Assembly (NCBI GenBank): GCA_018701055.1
Contig: JABIUH010000323.1
Span: 1-5,675 of the forward strand
DNA from: Woeseia sp.
GTDB lineage: Bacteria; Pseudomonadota; Gammaproteobacteria; Steroidobacterales; Woeseiaceae
Length of the DNA: 5,675 bases
Direction: 5' to 3'
A program made the translations under genes and the position numbers. Below the pieces are notes generated by a model. It did no database searches. It worked only from the letters and a program-made list of their open reading frames with translations, and was not told the origin of the DNA. The first letter of the stretch is position 1. Each line of letters opens with the position of its first letter. Shown here one piece after another: positions 1 through 5,675 of the stretch.

Positions 1-447
1 AACACCCACGGCTTCCCAGCCAAAAAACAACTGCAGGAAATTGTTGGACATCACCAGCATCAGCATGGCAAAAGTAAACAACGAGATGAAACTGAAGAAG
101 CGTTGATATCCCGGATCATCCTGCATGTAGCCAATGGTGTAGATATGCACCATCCACGACACGAAGGTGACAACCACCATCATCAATGCCGAAAGCCGGT
201 CGATCAGGAAGCCCACTTCCATTCGAAGCCCGTCACTGACTGCCCACGTATAGAGGCTGTAATTCTCTGCGACGCCGCCATCCAGATAAAGATGCTTGAG
301 AACAACCATGGACAGAACAAATGACAATCCAACTGCAATATTGGTAATCCAATGCGCAGCACTGCGCCCAATAGTATTGCCAAATAAACCGGCAATGATG
401 GCAGCAGCCAACGGGGCCAAAACAATTGTGAGATGAATACTATGCAT
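1..447 (-). CDS. nuoL: NADH-quinone oxidoreductase subunit L (NuoL), N-terminal part, cut by window edge
   Basis: NuoL is the distal antiporter-like (Mrp-type) proton-pumping subunit of the complex I membrane arm. Only the first 149 codons are present; the frame is open to base 1 with no stop, whereas the family is usually about 600-680 residues. The ATG at 447-445 gives an N-terminus beginning MHSIHLTIVLAPLAAA, a typical first membrane helix. Further visible family marks are a GFLIDRLSALM segment near residues 79-89, HIYTIGYM near 101-108, and FFGWEAVGV at the cut end. Glu145 in that last motif lines up with the functionally essential Glu144 of the E. coli subunit. Hydrophobic helices are apparent at about 5-22, 33-50, 80-104 and 115-140. 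The start lies 4 bases after the nuoK stop, and the ribosome site sits inside the last nuoK codons (AAGGG, 8 bases before the ATG), so the two are probably translated together. Recognition is very secure. Confidence 0.96.
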   Translation of the reverse strand, partial: MHSIHLTIVLAPLAAAIIAGLFGNTIGRSAAHWITNIAVGLSFVLSMVVLKHLYLDGGVAENYSLYTWAVSDGLRMEVGFLIDRLSALMMVVVTFVSWMVHIYTIGYMQDDPGYQRFFSFISLFTFAMLMLVMSNNFLQLFFGWEAVGV

Positions 448-451
448 TCCG

Positions 452-757
452 TTAGCCCTTCATCGAGTCCATCTCCTGGACATTGATAGAACGACGGTTA
501 CGGAAGAGCACGACTAAGATTGCGAGCCCAATGGCGGCTTCTGCGGCGGCCACGGTCAGTATGAAGAAGACAAATACCTGGCCGGTCTCATCTCCCAAAT
601 GCCGCGAAAACGCGATGAAGTTAAAATTAACGGCGAGCAACATCAACTCGATGCACATCAATAATAGAATCAAATTACGACGATTGATGAATATCCCCGC
701 GATGCTTAATGCGAACAGCAACGCAGATAACGTTAGATAATGGCCAAGGCCGATCAC
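452..757 (-). CDS. nuoK: NADH-quinone oxidoreductase subunit K (NuoK), GTG start
   Basis: NuoK is the small three-helix membrane subunit (ND4L equivalent) that takes part in proton translocation in the complex I membrane arm. The product is 101 residues, matching the usual 100 or so. Helices lie at about 2-23, 28-50 and 60-85. The two buried glutamates essential in the family are present: Glu37 in LLLMCIELMLLAVN and Glu73 in TVAAAEAAIGLAI (E. coli Glu36 and Glu72). The C-terminus is short and charged. The start codon is GTG (757-755), not ATG. It is supported by a strong AAGGAG site with 8 bases of spacing, by alignment with the family N-terminus (MIxLxH), and by the GTGA overlap with the nuoJ stop, which implies translational coupling. 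The next in-frame ATG is at residue 34, inside helix 2, so it cannot be the start. Identity is certain from size, motifs and context. Confidence 0.97.
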   Translation of the reverse strand: MIGLGHYLTLSALLFALSIAGIFINRRNLILLLMCIELMLLAVNFNFIAFSRHLGDETGQVFVFFILTVAAAEAAIGLAILVVLFRNRRSINVQEMDSMKG

Positions 758-1368
758 GATTCGGTCTCCTTGCCTTCAGATGCCATTTTGACAATACGAA
801 TTCGATCGCTCGCTTTTACCGCAACCTGAGCGGAAATATCCTGTTGTTTGAGACCAGGCCGTTTACGCATCGTCAGCGTAATCGCAGAGATTATTGCCAG
901 CAATAAAATAACCGCGGCAATCTCGAACGCGTAGACGTGCTCCGTATATAGAACAGCCCCTAATGCTTTGGTGTTGCTATAACCCTCGGCCAATACGCTG
1001 AAGTCATTCCCAGCCCCGGCAGCCGAACCACGAGCCATGATGATCTGGATCAGCTCAAAAACCATGAGCCCGGCAATTGCGAGTCCTAACTGCCAATATC
1101 GGGTGTACCCCTGGCCGCCGCGTTCGATATTAATGTCCAGCATCATGACGACAAACAAAAACAACACCATCACTGCGCCGACATAGACGAGGACCAATAC
1201 GATTGCGAGAAATTCGGCCTCAATCAAAAGCCACAACATCGCGCTTTGGAAGAACGCCAACACCAAAAACATGACGGCATGCACTGGGTTCCTGGCAAAT
1301 ATTACGCCCAACGCAGCACCGACCAATACAGCCGCAAAAACGTAAAACAAGATAGCGTGAAACAACAT
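754..1368 (-). CDS. nuoJ: NADH-quinone oxidoreductase subunit J (NuoJ)
   Basis: NuoJ (ND6 equivalent) is a membrane-arm subunit of complex I next to NuoK and NuoA; its third helix helps couple quinone reduction to proton pumping. The 204-residue product has five hydrophobic helices at about 3-23, 29-49, 53-76, 91-111 and 147-166. NPVHAVMFLVL (27-37) and VYVGAVMVLFLFVVMML (61-77) are family hallmarks; Tyr62 and Gly64 correspond to the pi-bulge region of helix 3. A second conserved stretch, ALGAVLYTEHVYAFEIAAV, spans 135-153. A charged, mostly basic tail of about 37 residues (168-204) makes it longer than the 184-residue E. coli protein. Such tails are, as I recall, common in beta- and gammaproteobacterial relatives. 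The ATG start has AGG 6 bases upstream and lies 3 bases after the nuoI stop. The stop overlaps the nuoK start in GTGA. There is no frameshift or missing segment. Confidence 0.97.
   Translation of the reverse strand: MLFHAILFYVFAAVLVGAALGVIFARNPVHAVMFLVLAFFQSAMLWLLIEAEFLAIVLVLVYVGAVMVLFLFVVMMLDINIERGGQGYTRYWQLGLAIAGLMVFELIQIIMARGSAAGAGNDFSVLAEGYSNTKALGAVLYTEHVYAFEIAAVILLLAIISAITLTMRKRPGLKQQDISAQVAVKASDRIRIVKMASEGKETES
758..771 (-). promoter_or_regulatory. Ribosome binding site fixing the GTG start of nuoK
   Basis: Read on the minus strand, AAGGAG (771-766) is followed by an 8-base spacer and then GTG at 757. This is the strongest Shine-Dalgarno match in the window and lies within the last codons of nuoJ. 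It compensates for the weaker GTG initiator and supports the chosen nuoK start. Confidence 0.8.
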
Positions 1369-1371
1369 CGT

Positions 1372-1860
1372 CTACCTGTACTTCGCGTCAGCGGCTTTGT
1401 CAGCAGAAATCATGGCATCGTATTTATCACCAATGGCCAACAATTTATCTTTCGTCATGATGTTTTCGCCGGGCTCTTCCATGTGGTATTCGTGAATACG
1501 TGTCTCAACGATCGCATCGACAGGACAAGCCTCCTCACAAAAGCCACAGTAAATACACTTGAACAAATCGATGTCATACAGCGTGGTTCGGCGCGTGCCA
1601 TCATCACCAACATCAGACTCAATGGTAATCGCGAGTGCCGGACAGACGGCCTCACAGAGTTTGCAGGCGATGCAGCGTTCCTCACCATTCGGATAGCGAC
1701 GTAGGGCATGCAGTCCCCGAAACCGTGGTGATTGCGGTGCCTTTTCTTCCGGGTAGTGAACGGTCACTGCCGGTTTAAACATATTGCGTAAAGTGACAGA
1801 AAGCCCCTGCCACAGCTCCCACATCGTAAATGTCTTGATGTAGCTCTGTAACTTACTCAT
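1372..1860 (-). CDS. nuoI: NADH-quinone oxidoreductase subunit I (NuoI), 2x[4Fe-4S] ferredoxin-like
   Basis: NuoI (TYKY/NDUFS8 equivalent) carries clusters N6a and N6b, which pass electrons from the peripheral arm towards cluster N2 and quinone. The product is 162 residues, the normal length for the proteobacterial type. Two classical [4Fe-4S] motifs are intact: CIACKLCEAVCP with Cys63, 66, 69 and 73, and CIYCGFCEEACP with Cys102, 105, 108 and 112. By the usual crossover in such ferredoxin folds, the fourth cysteine of each motif ligates the other cluster. The N-terminal part (about 5-30, with WELWQGLSVTLRNMF) is the amphipathic segment that anchors the subunit to NuoH. FRGLHALRRYPNGEERC precedes the first motif, as in the family, and the YHMEEPGENIM segment follows the second. 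ATG at 1860 is preceded by AAGGG with 6 bases of spacing. The gene lies 31 bases after nuoH and 3 bases before nuoJ. Confidence 0.98.
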   Translation of the reverse strand: MSKLQSYIKTFTMWELWQGLSVTLRNMFKPAVTVHYPEEKAPQSPRFRGLHALRRYPNGEERCIACKLCEAVCPALAITIESDVGDDGTRRTTLYDIDLFKCIYCGFCEEACPVDAIVETRIHEYHMEEPGENIMTKDKLLAIGDKYDAMISADKAADAKYR

Positions 1861-1891
1861 TGCAAACCCTTGAGATAAATACCGTCATTGT
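1861..1891 (-). other. nuoH-nuoI spacer, the only intergenic gap, holding the nuoI ribosome site
   Basis: This 31-base stretch between the nuoH stop and the nuoI start is the longest non-coding piece in the window. It contains AAGGG at 1871-1867, which serves nuoI with a 6-base spacer. It shows no inverted repeat or T-run that would suggest a terminator, and no convincing -10/-35 promoter elements, so it is read as an in-operon spacer. Confidence 0.7.
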
Positions 1892-2974
1892 TCATGCCCA
1901 TGGCCCTACTTTCATCCATGACATCACACCCTCGACGACAATCCACACAATCGTCACCGGGATAAACACTTTCCAACCCAGGCGCATGATCTGGTCATAG
2001 CGGTAACGCGGAAATGTCGCTCGTAACCAAAAGAAAACAAAAATAAAGAAACAAATTTTGATGATGAGCCACAACAAAGCGGGCTCTCTCAAAAAGTGTC
2101 CCTCACCCAGGAATGTCCACCCCTCAAAAAATGAGTTGTAGCCACCCAGGAAGAAAATTGACGTTAAAGCCGAGATTAAGATGATGTTGGCGTATTCACC
2201 CAGGAAGAACAGTGCGAAAGCGACCCCGGAATATTCCACATGAAATCCAGCGACAATTTCAGACTCGCCTTCAGCAACATCAAATGGCGCTCTGTTGGTT
2301 TCTGCTACGCCTGAAATTAAGTAAACAAAGAACAATGGCAGCAACGGCAACAAGAACCAATTTAGAAAACCGCCGGATTGCGCTTCAGTAATAACGCCGA
2401 GGTTGAGGCTTCCAGCAGCCATTAGTACGCCTACCAACGCAAATCCCATGGCAATTTCGTACGCGACGATTTGTGCTGCGGAACGCATTGCGCCGAGCAG
2501 CGCGTACTTCGAGTTTGAAGCCCAACCGGCTAGAATAACGCCGTAAACACCAACCGATGTCAGCGACAGCACATACAAAAGCCCGGCATCAATATTCGCG
2601 ATGACGAAAGTGTCGGTGAGTGGAATAACCGCCCATGTTGCCAACGCAGGAATCAATGTCAGCAACGGCGCAATTATGAATAAGAATCGATTCGATTTGG
2701 TCGGAACGATGACTTCTTTGACCAATAGTTTGATGACATCTGCAAACGGTTGTCCTAAACCCAATGGGCCTACCCGATTGGGACCGATTCGCCCTTGCAT
2801 GGCACCAATGACTTTTCGTTCGAAGTAAGTTGTAAATGCAACACTAAGAATTACGGTGATCATGACAACCATGATCCAAAACGTCGTCTCAACAAGATAT
2901 TGCATCAATGGCGGCAGCATTCCCCATACCGACAGCCACGCATTGAGAACGAAGTCAGGAATCAGCGCTTTCAT
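1892..2974 (-). CDS. nuoH: NADH-quinone oxidoreductase subunit H (NuoH)
   Basis: NuoH (ND1 equivalent) is the membrane subunit that forms most of the ubiquinone access chamber and joins the peripheral arm to the membrane arm. The 360-residue product is somewhat longer than the 325-residue E. coli protein. The first conserved loop is clear at about 51-70, with ERKVIGAMQGRIGPNRVGP. The second is at about 225-250, with AETNRAPFDVAEGESEIVAG followed by HVEYSG; its acidic residues line the quinone/proton coupling region. A third family segment, LGAMRSAAQIVAYEIAMG, covers 160-177. Several strongly hydrophobic helices run through the rest, and RYRYDQIMRLGWKVFIP near the C-terminus is also typical. 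The ATG overlaps the nuoG stop in ATGA and has GAGGA immediately upstream, inside nuoG. The stop is TGA. The gene is intact and every expected loop is present. Confidence 0.98.
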   Translation of the reverse strand: MKALIPDFVLNAWLSVWGMLPPLMQYLVETTFWIMVVMITVILSVAFTTYFERKVIGAMQGRIGPNRVGPLGLGQPFADVIKLLVKEVIVPTKSNRFLFIIAPLLTLIPALATWAVIPLTDTFVIANIDAGLLYVLSLTSVGVYGVILAGWASNSKYALLGAMRSAAQIVAYEIAMGFALVGVLMAAGSLNLGVITEAQSGGFLNWFLLPLLPLFFVYLISGVAETNRAPFDVAEGESEIVAGFHVEYSGVAFALFFLGEYANIILISALTSIFFLGGYNSFFEGWTFLGEGHFLREPALLWLIIKICFFIFVFFWLRATFPRYRYDQIMRLGWKVFIPVTIVWIVVEGVMSWMKVGPWA

Positions 2975-5136
2975 AATTCCTCGGTACCTGCACGAAGCGC
3001 CTCAGGTGTTAGTTGCAGCGCGGTTGCTCGTCGCACCACTCCATCAATCTCGTAAATCGGTACGTCGATCTGCTCGGAAGGTGCGTCCTCGCCATTAACC
3101 TTGGCAAGTGGCTTGGTTCCTGCAGTCGCCTGACCGGACTGCACTTCGCCGACCTGTGCCGTAATCTCTTCGCGCACCTCTTCATTGGTGTCGTAGTCAA
3201 AACCTTCGGCGTCGAGCAAATTGCCCAATACGCGCAACACTTTCCAACCAGGACGTGCCTCACCAACAGGATTAGCGATACCCGCGAAGCTCTGCCAACG
3301 AAGTTCACAATTGACGAACGTTCCGGCTGTTTCGGCAAACGTCCCAATTGGCAACATTAGGTCCGTCGACTGCTCCAATGATTCGCTGCTGTACGGCGTC
3401 AATGCGGCAACAAATTTTTGCTCCGCTAATCCAGAGCCTGCGTTAGCGATGCAGGTCAGGTCTGCATCTGGCTCCAGCCCAAATAAGAGCACAGCATCCA
3501 GGGAACCGGCGCACATTTCGGCGGCGTTCATGCCGACTTTTTCTCGCCTTGTCCCACCTTGTGCTTTATGCGGCAGAACGCCGGCTAAGTAGCCGCCGGC
3601 AGAATTCGCGCCTTCCGTTAGCGTCCCAAAACTGGCATCCGCTGATGCAGCAATAAACGCGGCCAGGGCTCGAATTGCCGCAGCTGCTTTGTGTCGACCT
3701 GCGATGAGGCCGGTGATCACTTGCGCCCTATCGGCTGATTGCAGAGATTTTGCGATCATTTTTTGAGTTGCCGTTGGGTCGACGCCTGCGCATAGTTCGC
3801 TAATGTTTGCAGGCAAATTGCTTGTCGCCAACGCGACTGCGATTCCGGCAAGCTGCTCCACCAATCCGGCGCCGTGAACATGCTTATGAAGGTCAAAGTG
3901 ATAGTCGAACTCAGCATGATTGACTACATTGACTTCGCAGCCATTCAGCGCGGCCTTCCGCATGCGATGCCCGATGATTGGCGCTTCTTTGCGTACATTT
4001 GATCCAACAATCAAGAGCGCGTTTGCTGATTCGATCGCTTCGATACTACTGCCGAGCTCAGGAACAGTCGGATCGTTCTCCTGATCTGAGAAATCTCGCT
4101 GACGGATTCGGTGATCTATATTATGAGTCCCGAGGTGATCTGCCAGACGGGCTAACAAGTGGAATTCTTCTAACGTGGAACTAGGCGAGGCCAGAATTCC
4201 GATTTTCTCCGAAGCCGCAGCCCGCAAACTCTCAGATAACTTCTTAAGCGCCTCATCCCAGCTCACGTCTTCCCATACATCGCCGGATTTAAGCCGTGGT
4301 CTCAAGAGTCTGTCTTGACTGTAAACGCCTTCATAACTAAATCGATCACGATCAGAAATCCAGGTTTCGTTGATCGCTTCATTCTCGCGAGGAACGATTC
4401 GTTTCACGGTGCCCCGTAAAATATGCGCATACATATTTGAACCAACGCAGTCATGTGGCGAGACGGTTGCCCGTTGCTGCATTTCCCATGCGCGTGCACT
4501 GTATCGATAAGGTTTGTTATTTAGCGCGCCGACCGGGCACAAATCGATAATGTTGGCAGACATCTCGTGATCGAGGCTCTTCTCAACATAGGTGCTAATC
4601 TTCATGTCTTCGGCACGACCAATTGTACCGAGCTCCTGCAGGCCGGTAATTTCCTCGCCAAAGCGGACACAACGCGTGCAGTGAATACAGCGCGTCATAT
4701 CGGTCGATACAAGCGACCCGATATCTTTGTCTTTTACGACGCGCTTGCGCTCGTTGTAGCGCGACACATCCCGACCAAAGCCTAAGGCCTGGTCCTGCAA
4801 CTCGCACTCACCACCCTGATCGCAAATCGGGCAGTCAAGCGGATGGTTGATTAACAAAAACTCCATGGTTGCTTTTTGTGCCGAAATCGCGGCAGCCGAT
4901 TTCGTAAATATTTTCATGCCGTCCATCACAGGCGTTGCACACGCCGGCATCGGTTTCGGTGCCTTTTCGACTTCCACGAGGCACATACGACAATTTGCCG
5001 CGATTGACAGCTTCTGGTGATAACAAAAACGTGGGATATAGGTGCCGACTCTATCAGTCACCTCAATGATCATCTGCCCTTTTTTGGCTTCAACTTCCTT
5101 GCCGTCGACTTCGATTTTGACAGTATCGTCGCTCAT
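2971..5136 (-). CDS. nuoG: NADH-quinone oxidoreductase subunit G (NuoG), iron-sulfur subunit without N7 motif
   Basis: NuoG (75 kDa/NDUFS1 equivalent) is the large iron-sulfur subunit of the NADH-oxidising module. The 721-residue product begins with a [2Fe-2S] ferredoxin domain (about 1-80; Cys38, 49, 52, 66; cluster N1b). Next comes the His-Cys motif HPLDCPICDQGGEC (His98, Cys102, 105, 111; cluster N5), then CIHCTRC with a distant cysteine (Cys150, 153, 156, 200; cluster N4). From about 219 onward it resembles a molybdopterin oxidoreductase fold that is structural only in complex I. Only one cysteine, Cys230, is left where N7-bearing homologues such as E. coli have a CxxCxxxC motif, so N7 should be absent. 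The E. coli protein is about 908 residues; this shorter form fits other proteobacteria and mitochondria. The C-terminus ends in a PIYEIDGVVRRATALQLT segment typical of the family. ATG overlaps the nuoF stop (ATGA), with GAGG 7 bases upstream. Confidence 0.98.
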   Translation of the reverse strand: MSDDTVKIEVDGKEVEAKKGQMIIEVTDRVGTYIPRFCYHQKLSIAANCRMCLVEVEKAPKPMPACATPVMDGMKIFTKSAAAISAQKATMEFLLINHPLDCPICDQGGECELQDQALGFGRDVSRYNERKRVVKDKDIGSLVSTDMTRCIHCTRCVRFGEEITGLQELGTIGRAEDMKISTYVEKSLDHEMSANIIDLCPVGALNNKPYRYSARAWEMQQRATVSPHDCVGSNMYAHILRGTVKRIVPRENEAINETWISDRDRFSYEGVYSQDRLLRPRLKSGDVWEDVSWDEALKKLSESLRAAASEKIGILASPSSTLEEFHLLARLADHLGTHNIDHRIRQRDFSDQENDPTVPELGSSIEAIESANALLIVGSNVRKEAPIIGHRMRKAALNGCEVNVVNHAEFDYHFDLHKHVHGAGLVEQLAGIAVALATSNLPANISELCAGVDPTATQKMIAKSLQSADRAQVITGLIAGRHKAAAAIRALAAFIAASADASFGTLTEGANSAGGYLAGVLPHKAQGGTRREKVGMNAAEMCAGSLDAVLLFGLEPDADLTCIANAGSGLAEQKFVAALTPYSSESLEQSTDLMLPIGTFAETAGTFVNCELRWQSFAGIANPVGEARPGWKVLRVLGNLLDAEGFDYDTNEEVREEITAQVGEVQSGQATAGTKPLAKVNGEDAPSEQIDVPIYEIDGVVRRATALQLTPEALRAGTEEL

Positions 5137-5675
5137 GCTGCCGCCTCAGAAGGATCGTCGACAATACTGCGACCGTTGTTGCGTACCATGTACTCGAATT
5201 CGTGGCGAAAATGTTTAAGGAAGCTCTGTACAGGCCAGGCGGCCGCATCACCCAATGCGCAAATCGTATGGCCTTCAATCTTGTTAGCCACGTCGACCAG
5301 CTTATCGAGATCATCCTCAGACCCTTCACCATCGACAATCCGACACAACATGCGATATAACCAGCCCGTACCTTCGCGGCACGGCGTGCACTGTCCGCAG
5401 GACTCAGCCATGTAGAACCTTGCGATTCGGCGCAGCACTTTGACCATGCAGGTCGTGTCATCCATCACCATGACCGCGCCCGTACCGAACGAAGATCCGT
5501 TTTCCTGCAGTGACGTGTAATCCATGGTGCAGTTCATGATGTTCGCGGCAGGCATGACCGGTACTGACGAACCGCCAGGAATAACCGCCTTTAATTTGCG
5601 CCCGCCAAGAACACCACCACAAAGTTCCAATAGATCTTTAAATGGGATACCCATCGGTACTTCATAATTGCCAGG
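5133..5675 (-). CDS. nuoF: NADH-quinone oxidoreductase subunit F (NuoF), C-terminal part, cut by window edge
   Basis: NuoF (51 kDa/NDUFV1 equivalent) binds NADH and FMN and passes electrons to cluster N3. Only the last 180 residues are here; the usual protein is about 420-450, so the N-terminal FMN/NADH-binding part lies beyond the window. The frame stays open through base 5675 and reads PGNYEVPMGIPFKDLLELCGG at the cut edge, so the Met at 5654 is internal, not the start. A beta-grasp (SLBB-like) region with LKAVIPGGSSVPV follows. Then the N3 motif ESCGQCTPCREGTGW appears (fragment Cys93, 96, 99), with the fourth ligand in HTICALGDAAAWPVQS (Cys139). FRHEFEYMV near the end is also characteristic. 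The stop codon overlaps the nuoG ATG in ATGA. All four N3 ligands are present, so the gene is probably functional. Confidence 0.97.
   Translation of the reverse strand, partial: PGNYEVPMGIPFKDLLELCGGVLGGRKLKAVIPGGSSVPVMPAANIMNCTMDYTSLQENGSSFGTGAVMVMDDTTCMVKVLRRIARFYMAESCGQCTPCREGTGWLYRMLCRIVDGEGSEDDLDKLVDVANKIEGHTICALGDAAAWPVQSFLKHFRHEFEYMVRNNGRSIVDDPSEAAA

Noticed and set aside
204..425. A hydrophobic 73-codon minus-strand open frame within the nuoL region.
   Set aside because: It is a shifted frame of nuoL. The true nuoL frame from 447 is uninterrupted to the window edge and matches the family throughout, so the hydrophobicity here is a by-product of membrane-protein codons.
1246..1704. 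A 152-codon plus-strand open frame opposite nuoI and nuoJ.
   Set aside because: It spans the junction of two certain genes on the other strand and its product has no recognisable family or domain features; it is a shadow of the coding on the minus strand.
1861..1891. Possible internal promoter or terminator in the nuoH-nuoI spacer.
   Set aside because: At 31 bases it has no stem-loop, no T-run and no convincing promoter pair, and it is largely used by the nuoI ribosome site.
3013..3592. Several overlapping plus-strand open frames of 80-125 codons opposite nuoG.
   Set aside because: They lie entirely antisense to the well-supported nuoG frame, show no recognisable domain, lack good ribosome sites and have compositions expected from reading a coding strand backwards.
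1..5675. Search for a novel system, such as a mobile element, defence gene, repeat array or RNA gene, embedded in the operon.
   Set aside because: Every base except the short junctions belongs to a conserved nuo gene in standard order, with no insertion, repeat, fusion or foreign-looking stretch.

Overview
The whole window is an internal piece of a nuo operon encoding the proton-pumping NADH:quinone oxidoreductase (respiratory complex I, NDH-1). All genes are on the minus strand. Transcription runs from the high-coordinate end to the low-coordinate end, in the order nuoF (3' part) - nuoG - nuoH - nuoI - nuoJ - nuoK - nuoL (5' part). The two outer genes are cut by the window edges; the five between them are complete and intact.

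The protein types suggest a Gram-negative proteobacterium, most likely a gamma- or betaproteobacterium of moderate GC (about 50% by eye). NuoG is about 720 residues and lacks the extra N7 cluster motif. NuoJ is about 200 residues with a basic C-terminal tail. NuoI is the 162-residue form with a conserved W-W-x-G-L-x-V-T-L-like N-terminus. NuoH is 360 residues. These look more like the Xanthomonas/Legionella/betaproteobacterial enzymes than the enterobacterial one. This placement rests on remembered family features, not on a search.

The layout is extremely compact. nuoF/nuoG and nuoG/nuoH overlap by ATGA, and nuoJ/nuoK overlap by GTGA. nuoI/nuoJ are 3 bases apart and nuoK/nuoL 4 bases apart. 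The only real spacer is 31 bases between nuoH and nuoI. No terminator, promoter, RNA gene, repeat or mobile element is visible, and no stretch above 31 bases lacks a gene.

Functionally, NuoF (NADH/FMN and N3) and NuoG (N1b, N5, N4) form the electron input module. NuoI (N6a, N6b) carries electrons along the connecting arm to N2 and the quinone site beside NuoH. NuoJ, NuoK and NuoL belong to the proton-pumping membrane arm. All key cluster ligands and membrane acidic residues that fall inside the window are present, so the enzyme looks functional. I found no evidence of an undescribed system here; the findings are small points of detail with low interest scores.
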